A stretch of 64,000 nucleotides of DNA from JAQWQB01 sp047636995 (GCA_047636995.1 JBLIGQ010000004.1:1-64000); one strand, 5' to 3'. Shown: positions 48,796 to 58,175, numbered from the stretch's first letter. Notes: a model not told the origin generated them from the sequence alone. A program made the numbers and translations.

Positions 48796-51420
48796 ATGGA
48801 TTTTGAAAAACTCACCATAAAATCACAGCAGGCGATTCAAGAGGCACAGCAGATTGCTTCGGGAAATTCACAGCAGGCGGTAGATACGGCTCACCTATTG
48901 AAAGGGATTCTGAAGGTCGACGAAAATGTTACGCCCTACCTCATGGAAAAATTGGAAGTGAACGATGTCATTTTCAAACAAGCCTTAGACCGAATTATTG
49001 CGAGCTACCCTAGTGTTGAAGGTGGCGACTTGCATTTATCAAGAAGCCTGAACACTGTGCTTGTGAAAGCAGGAAACCTCATCAAAGATTTCAAAGATGA
49101 GTACGTCTCAATTGAGCATTTGCTCATGGCGTTGGCGAGTGGTTCAGACACCACGGCCAACATGATGAAAGACAGCGGCATGGTGCCAAAGAATCTGAAA
49201 TTGGCCATTCTAGATTTGCGTAAAGGACAGAATGTAACCTCTTCAGGTGCCGAAGGAAATTACAACTCTTTGAAAAAGTACGCTAAGAATTTGAACCAAT
49301 TGGCCAATGAAGGCAAATTGGATCCGGTCATCGGAAGGGATGATGAAATTCGTCGTGTGCTTCAAATTCTTTCACGTAGAACAAAAAATAACCCGATTTT
49401 AATAGGCGAACCTGGCGTTGGTAAAACCGCAATCGCCGAAGGCATCGCCCACCGAATTGTTGAAGGTGATATTCCTGAAAACCTGCAGTCAAAGACCCTC
49501 TATTCATTGGACATGGGTTCTTTGATTGCTGGCGCGAAGTACAAAGGTGAATTTGAAGAGCGACTTAAATCTGTGGTGAAAGAAGTGCAAGATGCCAATG
49601 GCGAAGTGATTCTTTTCATTGATGAAATTCACACACTTGTAGGAGCTGGTGGTGGCGAAGGAGCCATGGATGCAGCCAATATATTGAAACCAGCCTTGGC
49701 AAGAGGAGAACTGAGGGCCATTGGAGCAACAACACTCAATGAATACCAGAAGTACTTCGAGAAAGACAAAGCCCTAGAACGTCGTTTCCAAAAAGTCTTG
49801 GTAGAAGAGCCAGACCGTGAAAGTGCGATCTCTATTTTGAGAGGCATCAAAGAGAAGTATGAAAACCACCACAAAGTACAGATCAAAGATGAAGCGATCA
49901 TTGCTGCTGTGGAACTTTCTACCCGGTACATCTCAGACCGTTTCCTTCCAGACAAAGCCATTGATTTGATGGATGAAGCGGCAAGTAAACTCCGCATGGA
50001 AATCAATTCGAAGCCTGAAGCACTTGACGAGATTGAGCGCAGAATCATGCAACTTGAGATTGAACGTGAAGCCATAAAACGAGAAAATGACACCGCTAAA
50101 CTTGCTGAATTAGGCATGGAAATAGCCAATCTTTCTGAAGAGCGAGACAGCCTAAAAGCTAGCTGGCAGGCAGAGAAAGATGTGGTAGACCAGATTCAAA
50201 ATGCGAAGAAGCAGATTGACGAAACCAAACTGGAAGCCGAGCGCGCTGAACGCGAAGGAGACTATGGAAAAGTAGCCGAACTTCGTTATGGTAAGCTCCA
50301 AGAGCTTGAAGCAATGATTGTTGCTGGACGTGAAAAACTCGCTGAGTTGCAAACGAACAGCAAAATGATCAAAGAAGAGGTAGATGCTGAAGAGATTGCT
50401 GAAGTAGTTGCTGCATGGACGGGAATTCCTGTTACTAAGATGCTAGAAAGCGACATTGCCAAATTACTCAAACTTGAAGATGAACTTGGAAAACGTGTAG
50501 TTGGACAAGAAGAGGCCATTGTTGCGCTTTCTGACGCGGTGCGAAGATCTCGTTCTGGTTTAGCCGACGATAAAAAGCCAATTGGAAGTTTCATCTTCCT
50601 AGGTACTACAGGAGTTGGCAAAACAGAATTGGCAAAAGCACTCAGTGATTACCTATTCAATGATGAGCACGCCATGACGCGCATAGATATGAGTGAATAC
50701 CAAGAACGCCACAGTGTGAGCAGATTGGTAGGAGCACCTCCCGGATATGTTGGTTATGATGAGGGCGGACAATTGACTGAAGCGGTTAGAAGAAAGCCTT
50801 ACAGTGTGGTTCTTTTAGATGAAATCGAAAAGGCCCACCCAGATGTCTTCAACGTTTTGCTTCAAGTCTTAGATGACGGAAGATTAACTGATAACAAAGG
50901 TCGCATGGTGAACTTCAAAAACACCATAATCATCATGACCTCCAATACAGGTAGTCACATCATTCAGGAGAACTACGAACGCATGAGAGCGGGAGAAGAA
51001 CTGGCAACGTTTGAAGGAACGAAATATGAGGTGATGGACCTTTTAAGGAAACAACTCCGTCCTGAATTCTTGAACCGAGTTGACGAGATTATCATGTTTA
51101 CTCCTTTGACACGTTCTCAGATTAAGGACATTGTTAAACTACAATTGGCCAGACTATCTGAAAGATTGCAACACGCAGGTGTTCGCATGGCAGCCAGTGA
51201 AGAAGCCATGGCTTATTTAGCAGACAGTGGCTATGACCCACAATTTGGAGCCCGCCCTGTAAAACGTGTAATTCAAAAAGAAGTGTTGAATGAACTCTCG
51301 AAAGCACTCTTGAGAAATACAATTGATAAAACGAATCAAGTTGTTCTTGATGTGTTTGACGGGAAGATTGTTTTCAGAAAGCAATTGGAAAAAGAGAAGG
51401 TAATAGAATTTATGAATTAA
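48796..51420 (+). CDS. clpB: ATP-dependent disaggregase ClpB
   Basis: 874 residues, full length. Order: N domain (1-145), first AAA module with GEPGVGKTAIAEG, the long middle coiled coil (about 400-530) that contacts DnaK, the second AAA module with GTTGVGKTELAKAL, and the C-terminal D2 small domain (ARPVKRVIQ). It rescues aggregated proteins with the DnaK system. No CIRCE element or clear promoter is found in the 156 nt upstream. A palindromic hairpin lies just downstream. Confidence 0.98.
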   Translation: MDFEKLTIKSQQAIQEAQQIASGNSQQAVDTAHLLKGILKVDENVTPYLMEKLEVNDVIFKQALDRIIASYPSVEGGDLHLSRSLNTVLVKAGNLIKDFKDEYVSIEHLLMALASGSDTTANMMKDSGMVPKNLKLAILDLRKGQNVTSSGAEGNYNSLKKYAKNLNQLANEGKLDPVIGRDDEIRRVLQILSRRTKNNPILIGEPGVGKTAIAEGIAHRIVEGDIPENLQSKTLYSLDMGSLIAGAKYKGEFEERLKSVVKEVQDANGEVILFIDEIHTLVGAGGGEGAMDAANILKPALARGELRAIGATTLNEYQKYFEKDKALERRFQKVLVEEPDRESAISILRGIKEKYENHHKVQIKDEAIIAAVELSTRYISDRFLPDKAIDLMDEAASKLRMEINSKPEALDEIERRIMQLEIEREAIKRENDTAKLAELGMEIANLSEERDSLKASWQAEKDVVDQIQNAKKQIDETKLEAERAEREGDYGKVAELRYGKLQELEAMIVAGREKLAELQTNSKMIKEEVDAEEIAEVVAAWTGIPVTKMLESDIAKLLKLEDELGKRVVGQEEAIVALSDAVRRSRSGLADDKKPIGSFIFLGTTGVGKTELAKALSDYLFNDEHAMTRIDMSEYQERHSVSRLVGAPPGYVGYDEGGQLTEAVRRKPYSVVLLDEIEKAHPDVFNVLLQVLDDGRLTDNKGRMVNFKNTIIIMTSNTGSHIIQENYERMRAGEELATFEGTKYEVMDLLRKQLRPEFLNRVDEIIMFTPLTRSQIKDIVKLQLARLSERLQHAGVRMAASEEAMAYLADSGYDPQFGARPVKRVIQKEVLNELSKALLRNTIDKTNQVVLDVFDGKIVFRKQLEKEKVIEFMN

Positions 51421-51425
51421 GAAGT

Positions 51426-51447
51426 GGGGCGGACATCATTCCGCCCC
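51426..51447. terminator. Palindromic hairpin between clpB and the FAH gene
   Basis: GGGGCGGA, loop CATCAT, TCCGCCCC (8-bp perfect stem) between two convergent genes. It is probably a bidirectional terminator, although no strong T run follows, and is related in sequence to the GGGCAGAC palindromes at 40597-40763. Confidence 0.6.
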
Positions 51448-51453
51448 TACTCT

Positions 51454-52071
51454 TTACCTAATATTTGTACGAAACATCGGGCGGTCACCAATAAAACCGA
51501 GCAACTCATCGCCAATTGCTACTGGCCCAACACCCGCGGGCGTTCCCGTAAAAAGACAATCTCCAATCTTCAAAGTCATGAATTGTGAAACATAAGCTAT
51601 CAAGTTATTCACGTTAAAAATCATGTCTGAAGTAGTTCCTGCTTGCACCACTTCCCCATTTTTTTCTAAGCGAAAATCAATGTTTTGGACATCGCCACCT
51701 AGCTCTTCTAGCGCAATAAACTTCTTGGTGATCACAGCAGAACCATCAAAAGCCTTCGCTTTTTCCCATGGCAATCCATTCGCTTTGCATTGCTCTTGAA
51801 TGTCACGCGCGGTAAAATCAAGCCCTAGACCAATTTGATTATAATACTTATGGGCATGTTTTTCAGCGATGTATTTCCCTAAGCGGTTTATTTTCACAAT
51901 CACTTCCACTTCATATTGTAAGTTCTGCGTCCACTCTGGAATGTATAGAGGAATATTTCCTGGAAGTATAGCACTGTCTGGCTTGAGAAAAAAGAGGGGC
52001 TCTGTTGGAAGCGCATTTTTTAATTCTTTCGCATGATCTGCGTAATTTCTTCCGATACAAATGATTTTCAT
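51454..52071 (-). CDS. Fumarylacetoacetate hydrolase (FAH) family protein
   Basis: 205 residues. The family core is seen: CIGRNYADHAKEL, FFLKPDSAILP, YEVEVIVKINR (metal-binding Glu), KAFDGSAVI and LFTGTPAGVGPV. Small FAH proteins act as acylpyruvases or oxaloacetate decarboxylases (FAHD1 type). The substrate is not certain. Located 22 nt after the OmpA gene. A TATCTTCG box ends 4 nt before the ATG. Confidence 0.9.
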   Translation of the reverse strand: MKIICIGRNYADHAKELKNALPTEPLFFLKPDSAILPGNIPLYIPEWTQNLQYEVEVIVKINRLGKYIAEKHAHKYYNQIGLGLDFTARDIQEQCKANGLPWEKAKAFDGSAVITKKFIALEELGGDVQNIDFRLEKNGEVVQAGTTSDMIFNVNNLIAYVSQFMTLKIGDCLFTGTPAGVGPVAIGDELLGFIGDRPMFRTNIR

Positions 52072-52075
52072 GGCG

Positions 52076-52083
52076 CGAAGATA
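52076..52083 (-). promoter_or_regulatory. -7-like box of the FAH gene
   Basis: TATCTTCG, ending 4 nt before the ATG at 52071; no -33 seen. It lies between the OmpA stop and the FAH start. Confidence 0.4.
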
Positions 52084-52093
52084 AGGAGCTAAA

Positions 52094-53452
52094 TTAGTTT
52101 GCAGGAAGAAAAGTGACCTCTACCCTTCTATCTCCTTTTGCGTTTCCGCTGGCCATTTCCTCTCCAAAGAAATTAACCAGAACGCGATGGGTTTCAATTC
52201 CGCTATCAAGCAAGTACTTTCTAATGCGTTGAGCCCTTGTTTTGGAAAGCTTCAGGTTTTCATCTCTTGACCCTACCTTGTCTGCATAGCCGGTGAGCAT
52301 AATTCGCATTTCAGTGTCATAAGCCATGAGCGAAACCAATTCATTCAACTGCAATTGTGCGTTCAAGCTTATACTTGTGCTTCCACTGTAAAAGGAAACA
52401 GAAAAACTAGATACCTTGTTTGAACCACGTGGATGGGGCTTGGTAGAATTGGGCTGATTCTTAGGCAGTGCAATTGGGCGCTCTTGAGCAACCCCCGTCA
52501 TTTGATTCAAATTTTGCTCTACTAATAAAGTCAACAATTGTCTAAGTTCATCAATTTGTGCTTGGAGTTGGTTATTCTGAGCAGACATCCGCGCTTCGCT
52601 TTCCTCAGCCTGTGCTGCTTTTACTTCTGACACTTCGTTCCGAAGCGATTGAATTTCACGGTTGTTATTTTCCAACAAGTCAAGAATTTGATCTGCTAAA
52701 TCTCCTTTGGGAAAACGCTCTTCCATTGAAGGCAAGACGAAATCATCTTCAGCCGCCAGCAACGTCATGGTAGATTTACTGAAGTCAATTTCCATGGGTT
52801 CAAGAAGTGAATTCGTTTTGAATGCTTTCGCCTCTTCAATTTTCGCCAACTGCGCTTGATCAAGTAATTCTTGGCCTGTAGAAACTTTCACCATTAAGTT
52901 CCCCATGGTGAACACGCTCAATTCTTGGTTCACCAATTGCTTCAATTCATTTATTTCGTTTTCAACAAACAAAAAACCCGCATCACCATTGATGACCACG
53001 CCTTTTTGATTTTGCGCATTCCAATTTTTTTCTATCTGTTTTCCGTCTAGCTCATTGAGCTTCGCAGAAATCTGTTTTGAGAATCCATTAAAATCTTCAA
53101 TTTCTTTAAAGTGATAATAATCGATCGCATCTGCAACAATGGCGTCTAAGTCTTTCAACGTTCTATTGGGCGAGCCTTTCAGGTTCATGTTTTCACTGTC
53201 AACCAAGATAGACCGGTCAATGTAAAAGTTCAAAGCGTCAGACAGCAGCCATTTCATGCGTTCTTCATCTGTATCACCTGCAATCTCATAATAGTTAATG
53301 ATAACAGTATGTCTTTCAGAAGTTGAAAGCACATAGCCTTGATCACTCCCCAAGGACGTTGTATCGCCTTCAAAGTGATTGATAATAGTGGTTTGTTGAG
53401 CCGAAGCCAAATGAGCCACCCAAATTAGTCCTATGAGCAAGTATAAGCGCAC
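52094..53452 (-). CDS. OmpA-family outer-membrane protein
   Basis: 452 residues starting at GTG (53452). A signal peptide (LLIGLIWVAHLASAQ) is followed by a long region rich in charged helices, including a coiled coil near 265-315 (LENNNREIQSLRNEVSEVKA). The C-terminal OmpA domain (about 345-452) has MLTGYADKVGSRDENLKLSKTR and ends with RRVEVTFLP; it binds peptidoglycan. There is no obvious N-terminal barrel, so it may be a periplasmic or lipid-independent anchor. The GTG start is supported by a TATCTTTG box 4 nt upstream. Confidence 0.88.
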   Translation of the reverse strand: MRLYLLIGLIWVAHLASAQQTTIINHFEGDTTSLGSDQGYVLSTSERHTVIINYYEIAGDTDEERMKWLLSDALNFYIDRSILVDSENMNLKGSPNRTLKDLDAIVADAIDYYHFKEIEDFNGFSKQISAKLNELDGKQIEKNWNAQNQKGVVINGDAGFLFVENEINELKQLVNQELSVFTMGNLMVKVSTGQELLDQAQLAKIEEAKAFKTNSLLEPMEIDFSKSTMTLLAAEDDFVLPSMEERFPKGDLADQILDLLENNNREIQSLRNEVSEVKAAQAEESEARMSAQNNQLQAQIDELRQLLTLLVEQNLNQMTGVAQERPIALPKNQPNSTKPHPRGSNKVSSFSVSFYSGSTSISLNAQLQLNELVSLMAYDTEMRIMLTGYADKVGSRDENLKLSKTRAQRIRKYLLDSGIETHRVLVNFFGEEMASGNAKGDRRVEVTFLPAN

Positions 53453-53456
53453 AGTT

Positions 53457-53464
53457 CAAAGATA
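53457..53464 (-). promoter_or_regulatory. -7 box of the OmpA gene
   Basis: TATCTTTG, exact TAnnTTTG match, 4 nt before the GTG start at 53452. A TTTG lies 15 nt upstream, shorter than usual. Confidence 0.55.
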
Positions 53465-53534
53465 ACGCAGGTGACAACTCAAAATGTAAGAGATTAAAAA
53501 AGCTCTTCAACGAATTTTGAACAATTGCGTTAAA

Positions 53535-54836
53535 TCAATTTTCAGTCTTAAAACGCAGCAAGGTGATTACTGTTATGAGAAAAAACACCGCTGCACCAAT
53601 AAAGAAGACCATCGTTGTTAAATATTCGAATAGAATTCCGCCAACCACCAATCCAATGATGCTCGCAAAACTCCCCATACTTGTCCCAAATCCTTGAATG
53701 GCTCCTTGTATTTTTTTGTCTCCAAGCCCTGCCAAATAGCCCATAAAACTTGGCCACATCAACCCATTTCCTAGCGCAAAAACGGTGCACCCTCCATAGA
53801 GTGCAATCTGATTCTGTGAAGTTAACATCAGGAATCCAAGTCCTAGCAAAAGGGCCCCAGAAGCAATGAGTGTTTTTGATGTCACTCTTTTAGAAAGCCA
53901 TGAGAGCAAGGGACCCTGTGCGATGACCATGATCAAACTTGAATAGGCTAAAAACACACCTAATTGAGCGGCATTCCAATTTAATATGGTGTTCGCATAG
54001 ATAGGCAATCCGGCATAAAACAGACTGAACGCAAGAAAGGTGAGAAAGTAAATAAAGTACAGCAGCGGAATCTGAGGAACTTTTAAAATTGCTCTTAGCT
54101 TTGAGTTATTCGGTTTATCCTCTTCCTGATTGAAACAGTCTTTTTGTTCAACTTGAAAGAATCTTCTAATTGACCATTTTCGTTTCCCGGTGTCTACCAC
54201 GCCCGGATCTTCCTCTATTAAGCGCGCTTGAATGACAAAAATCGCTCCCAATGAAATGACAGCTGCAACAATAATTGGGAGCAAGGTACCCATGGCTGAT
54301 GCAGCAAGCACACCAGCGAATGCGGGGCCAACCACAAAACCGAAACTAGTGGCTGCTCCCATTTGACCAAAGTTCTTATTTCGATCCTCATCAGTAGAGA
54401 TATCTGATAAATACGCGTTCGCGACGGAAATATTACCTCCCGTAAAGCCATCAAAAATACGTGCGACAAAGAGTATAATAAGGGGCAGTGTCATGACATA
54501 CTCACCTGTAAAAGTACCTGACTGTGACCACAATTCGATTTTAGGAAGGAAGAAAGATAAGATAAACAAGCACCATGCAAAAAAGGTACCCAGTTGACTA
54601 ATAATCAATACTTTTTTTCGTCCAATTCGATCTGACATTTTCCCAAGGATGGGCGCCCCAATGAATTGAAATAGCGGATACATAGCTCCTAATATCCCAT
54701 AGACAAATCCATTTCCGCCCAAGTCTATAACCAAGAAAATCAGAATGGGTATGACCACACTGTATCCTAAGATCCCAATGAAATTGACAAGAAGAATGGG
54801 GAATATTTTCGTTTTAAAGAAGCTTGTTTTAGCCAT
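53535..54836 (-). CDS. Major facilitator superfamily transporter (TetA-like)
   Basis: 433 residues from the ATG at 54836; the earlier ATG at 54857 lies only 1 nt from the -7 box and is unlikely. Twelve membrane segments. The MFS signature loop after helix 2 is GKMSDRIGRKKVLI, and a second one is LLSWLSKRVTSKTL. Helix 5 carries GFVVGPAFAGVLAA, typical of drug:H+ antiporters of the TetA/DHA1 type. A charged cytoplasmic loop lies near 215-245. Substrate unknown. Confidence 0.88.
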   Translation of the reverse strand: MAKTSFFKTKIFPILLVNFIGILGYSVVIPILIFLVIDLGGNGFVYGILGAMYPLFQFIGAPILGKMSDRIGRKKVLIISQLGTFFAWCLFILSFFLPKIELWSQSGTFTGEYVMTLPLIILFVARIFDGFTGGNISVANAYLSDISTDEDRNKNFGQMGAATSFGFVVGPAFAGVLAASAMGTLLPIIVAAVISLGAIFVIQARLIEEDPGVVDTGKRKWSIRRFFQVEQKDCFNQEEDKPNNSKLRAILKVPQIPLLYFIYFLTFLAFSLFYAGLPIYANTILNWNAAQLGVFLAYSSLIMVIAQGPLLSWLSKRVTSKTLIASGALLLGLGFLMLTSQNQIALYGGCTVFALGNGLMWPSFMGYLAGLGDKKIQGAIQGFGTSMGSFASIIGLVVGGILFEYLTTMVFFIGAAVFFLITVITLLRFKTEN

Positions 54837-54858
54837 ACATTTCTTTTGCTGAGGCATT

Positions 54859-54889
54859 CGAAATTAGACCATCTTAGAGGCAATTCCAA
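54859..54889 (-). promoter_or_regulatory. Promoter of the MFS gene
   Basis: Minus strand TTG at 54889-54887, 20-nt spacer, TAATTTCG at 54866-54859. The canonical spacing shows that TTCG is an accepted form of the -7 box here. Confidence 0.65.
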
Positions 54890-54910
54890 TGTACTAATAC
54901 TCCTTCGGAG

Positions 54911-55789
54911 TTAAGCTTTGTTCTTTTTAAATCCGTGAACCAATTGATTGAAGAATCCTTTCGGCATGTTCTCAACTCCTGGGTAACCGAGTTTTACATT
55001 TGGATCATCTTCTGGAATTTCGGCCGTACCAAATAAGTAGTCCCAAAGGCTGAGTGAAATCCCATAGTTCAATCCGTACTTCCTTCCTTCAGGTAAATGG
55101 TAAGCGTGATGCCAAAGGTGCATTACAGGGTTGTTGAAGATGTACTTTAACGGCCCCCATGTAATGTGTACGTTGGCATGATTGAGGTGCCCAATGGCGA
55201 TGGAAGCAAAATGCACAATGTATGCTTGTTCAGGTTCAAAGCCACCAATGAGCATTACCCCTACTGTTTTCAAGGGCTTGTAGAAAATGTTTTCCATCCA
55301 ATGGTAGCGAAGGTGCGCTGCAAAGCCCATTTCTTCAACCGAATGGTGCACTTTGTGAAAGCGCCAAAAAAATTCAAAACGGTGAAGCATGACATGAGTA
55401 AACCACTGAACGAAATCAAGTACTACAAAAAAGATGAGCAGTTGCGCCCACATAGGAAAAGCGCCTAGGTCGAAAAAAACCATGCCATCAATGTTCACCC
55501 CGATACTTGCGAAACCAACCTCCAAGAGTTTGTAGGTTCCTGCAATGGCAATGGAAAAAACAAAAAAGTTAAAGAACATGTAGAAGCCATCAAGCCAGAA
55601 ATCCTTCCGAAAAGCGCCCTGTTGCTTGCGCCAAGGATACGCCAGTTCAAGGGCCCATACCGCAAGTGAGATAAGAAGTAATCCGTAAAAATAGTTGTTA
55701 TACCAAGGCACATCGAAAGTGATCATTCGAAGGGTCCAATCCCAAGACTGGACAATGCTTTCTCCAAAATAGGCTAACAATTCTTTCAT
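54911..55789 (-). CDS. Sterol desaturase/fatty acid hydroxylase superfamily protein
   Basis: 292 residues with about five membrane segments. The histidine boxes that bind the di-iron centre are HVMLH, HKVHHS, HLNHANVH and HLWHHAYH. Such enzymes hydroxylate or desaturate lipid or carotenoid substrates with O2. The substrate is unknown, and no lipid genes are adjacent. A TATCTTTG box lies 75 nt upstream at 55864-55871, giving a longer leader than most genes here. Confidence 0.88.
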   Translation of the reverse strand: MKELLAYFGESIVQSWDWTLRMITFDVPWYNNYFYGLLLISLAVWALELAYPWRKQQGAFRKDFWLDGFYMFFNFFVFSIAIAGTYKLLEVGFASIGVNIDGMVFFDLGAFPMWAQLLIFFVVLDFVQWFTHVMLHRFEFFWRFHKVHHSVEEMGFAAHLRYHWMENIFYKPLKTVGVMLIGGFEPEQAYIVHFASIAIGHLNHANVHITWGPLKYIFNNPVMHLWHHAYHLPEGRKYGLNYGISLSLWDYLFGTAEIPEDDPNVKLGYPGVENMPKGFFNQLVHGFKKNKA

Positions 55790-56008
55790 GTTACTAATCT
55801 AAACAGGTTTCCTTCCAAGAAGTTCTTCCATTGAAAGAAGGTTCAGCTTCTTTATTTGAAAGGCAAAGATACAACCACAAGATGATGCAAAATGTAACCA
55901 AAGTAACACGGGAAAAAAGTGTGAAAACCATAAGAAACATGCTTCACCCCTCTAAATTTCATCAAACGACTTGAATTACCTACCTTTACGCCCTTAAAAT
56001 CAAGGTGT

Positions 56009-57625
56009 ATGCTTTCTGCAATTAACATTTCTCTTCAGTTCGGTAAACGTGTTCTTTTCGACGACGTTAACATAAAATTTTCAGGCGACAACTGCTTCGG
56101 TGTCATTGGTGCGAACGGCGCTGGAAAGTCAACTCTTTTGAAAATTATTGCTGGGCAAATGGATGCCAATAGCGGACAAGTGCTGCTTGAGTCAGGAAAG
56201 CGAATGGCAGTGCTGCAGCAAGATCACTTTGAATATGACGAAGTGTCCGTATTGGATGTGGTAATCCAAGGACACAAAGTGTTGTGGAAAATCATGTCTG
56301 AGAAAGATGCGCTTTACGCCAAGGAAGATTTTTCTGATGCTGATGGAATGCGAGCTTCAGAGCTTGAAGACACCTTCGCAGAAATGAACGGATGGAATGC
56401 CGAATCTGATGCAGCAAGCTTACTCAGTGGATTGGGCATAGAGGAAAGTGATCACGGCAAGTTAATGCAAGACATAAATGGTAACCAAAAGGTCCGCGTC
56501 TTGCTTGCACAAGCATTATTTGGTGATCCAGACATCTTAATCTTAGATGAGCCTACCAATGATCTTGACCTTCAAACAGTAACTTGGTTAGAAGACTTCC
56601 TTTTGAATTTCAAGAACACCGTTATTGTCGTTTCTCACGATCGCCACTTCTTGGATACGGTTTGCACGCACATTGTAGACATCGACTTTAAGAAAGTGAA
56701 AATGTATACTGGTAACTATACGTTCTGGTATGAAAGTAGTCAGTTGGCGCTTCGTCAACGTAGCTCTCAGAATAAAAAGTCTGATGAAAAGAAAAAGGAG
56801 CTTCAAGAATTCATTGCTAGATTTAGCGCCAATGCTTCTAAATCTAAACAAGCTACAAGTAGAAAGAAATTGCTTGAGAAAATCAATGTTGATGACATTG
56901 AACCAAGCACGCGTAAATATCCTGCCATCATTTTCGGACAAGATCGAGATGCAGGAGATCAAATTCTTCACATCAACAACCTTTCAAAATCGTTGGATGG
57001 TGAAGTGTTGTTCTCAGGGTTGAACTTAAATGTGACCAAGGGAGATAAAATTGCGGTTATCAGCAAGAACAGTTTGGCCACTACTGCACTGTATGAAATC
57101 TTAAACGGTGCGATGGCAGCTGACTCTGGTGATTTCACTTTCGGACAAACAATAACTACAGGCTACTTACCGAATGAAAACGCCCCTTTCTTTCAGGAGT
57201 CACATGATTTGAATTTGATCGATTGGCTGCGTCAGTTCTCTGCGAACAAAGACGAAGTATTCATTCGTGGTTTCCTTGGGAAGATGTTATTCAGTGGCGA
57301 AGAAACCTTCAAGAAATCAAATGTACTTTCAGGAGGAGAAAAAGTACGTTGCATGATCTCACGTATCATGCTAGCAAGCGGAAACCTAGTGATGCTAGAT
57401 GAACCAACAAACCACCTTGACTTGGAATCAATAACGGCTTTCAATAACGCCTTAACTGACTTCCCTGGAACGGTTTTGTTTACGTCACATGACCACCATT
57501 TCACACAGACTGTTGCTACACGCATTGTGGAGCTCACACCGAATGGGTGTTTGGACAAGATGATGACTTTTGATGAGTACATAGGCAGCAAGAAGATTGC
57601 TGCTCAGAAGGCAGAGATGGTTTAG
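56009..57625 (+). CDS. ABC-F ATPase, YbiT-like
   Basis: 538 residues with two ATPase domains and a linker, no membrane segments: an ABC-F protein acting on ribosomes. Domain 1 has Walker A GANGAGKSTLLK and Walker B ILILDEPTNDLDL, but its signature reads INGNQK instead of LSGGQ. Domain 2 has a good signature (VLSGGEKVRC) and Walker B (LVMLDEPTNHLDLE), but the Walker A position reads SKNSLATTALYE, lacking GxGKT. This matches the YbiT-like branch. One composite site would therefore be intact. Single gene; converges with hutH across the repeat block. Confidence 0.9.
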   Translation: MLSAINISLQFGKRVLFDDVNIKFSGDNCFGVIGANGAGKSTLLKIIAGQMDANSGQVLLESGKRMAVLQQDHFEYDEVSVLDVVIQGHKVLWKIMSEKDALYAKEDFSDADGMRASELEDTFAEMNGWNAESDAASLLSGLGIEESDHGKLMQDINGNQKVRVLLAQALFGDPDILILDEPTNDLDLQTVTWLEDFLLNFKNTVIVVSHDRHFLDTVCTHIVDIDFKKVKMYTGNYTFWYESSQLALRQRSSQNKKSDEKKKELQEFIARFSANASKSKQATSRKKLLEKINVDDIEPSTRKYPAIIFGQDRDAGDQILHINNLSKSLDGEVLFSGLNLNVTKGDKIAVISKNSLATTALYEILNGAMAADSGDFTFGQTITTGYLPNENAPFFQESHDLNLIDWLRQFSANKDEVFIRGFLGKMLFSGEETFKKSNVLSGGEKVRCMISRIMLASGNLVMLDEPTNHLDLESITAFNNALTDFPGTVLFTSHDHHFTQTVATRIVELTPNGCLDKMMTFDEYIGSKKIAAQKAEMV

Positions 57626-57633
57626 CCAAATTA

Positions 57634-57746
57634 CCACGAGCGAAGCTCGTGGGAAAAAGGGTCCACCACCTTGAATTGGACTGTTATAGTAGCCACGAAA
57701 TCCTTTCGTGGGTTAAAGCGCCCCCGTGTGAAATTAATTTTTCCGA
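57634..57746. repeat. Palindromic intergenic repeat, copy 1
   Basis: First copy of a repeat of about 110-125 nt: CACGAGC-gaa-GCTCGTG hairpin, GGGTCCACCACCTTGAATTG, ACTGTTATAGTAGCC, hairpin CCACGAAA-tcc-TTTCGTGG, and the tail CCCCGTGTGAAATTAATTTT. Confidence 0.85.
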
Positions 57747-57875
57747 GAGCGAAGCTCGTGGGAAAAGGGTCCACCACCTTGAATTGGACTGTTGTAGTAG
57801 CCACGAAATCCTTTCGTGGGTTAAGGAGCCACCGTGTGAACTTAATTTTTCCGCGAGCTTCGCCCGCGGAAAAAT
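57747..57875. repeat. Palindromic intergenic repeat, copy 2
   Basis: Second copy in direct orientation directly after copy 1, with the same two hairpins, ending in a third palindrome CCGCGAGCTTCGCCCGCGG plus AAAAATT. Confidence 0.85.
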
Positions 57876-57899
57876 TAAAAGTCATATTGTGACCGCGTC

Positions 57900-57918
57900 C
57901 CACGAGCTAAGCTCGTGG
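57900..57918. repeat. Hairpin CCACGAGC-taa-GCTCGTGG
   Basis: Perfect 8-bp inverted repeat between repeat copies 2 and 3, related to the CACGAGC hairpin of the repeat. Confidence 0.7.
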
Positions 57919-57982
57919 CTACATGTAGCTAACGATCTCGTTTTTAGAAATAGGAATTATTTTTTCAACGGGACTCCAGCAG

Positions 57983-58002
57983 GGTCGCCTAACCAGGCGA
58001 CC
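57983..58002. repeat. Hairpin GGTCGCCT-aacc-AGGCGACC
   Basis: Perfect 8-bp stem with a 4-nt loop, unrelated in sequence to the repeat, inside the spacer between copies 2 and 3. Confidence 0.65.
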
Positions 58003-58050
58003 ATTCAAACGGTTACCAATTTTAAAGTCACTAGGTCTAGCCCCGAACCT

Positions 58051-58175
58051 AGCTCGTGGGAAAAAGGGTCCACCAACTTGAATTGGACTGTTATAGTAGC
58101 CACGAAATCCTTTCGTGGGTTAAGGCGCCCCCGTGTGAACTTAATTTTTCCGCGAGCTTCGCCCGCGGAAAAATT
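58051..58175. repeat. Palindromic intergenic repeat, copy 3
   Basis: Third copy in the same direction; it lacks the first half of the CACGAGC hairpin but keeps the central block, the CCACGAAA hairpin and the CCGCGAGC palindrome, and ends at the hutH stop codon. Confidence 0.85.

Noticed and set aside
57634..58175. Possible CRISPR array
   Set aside because: The repeats are over 100 nt, only three copies, with no uniform spacers and no cas genes.
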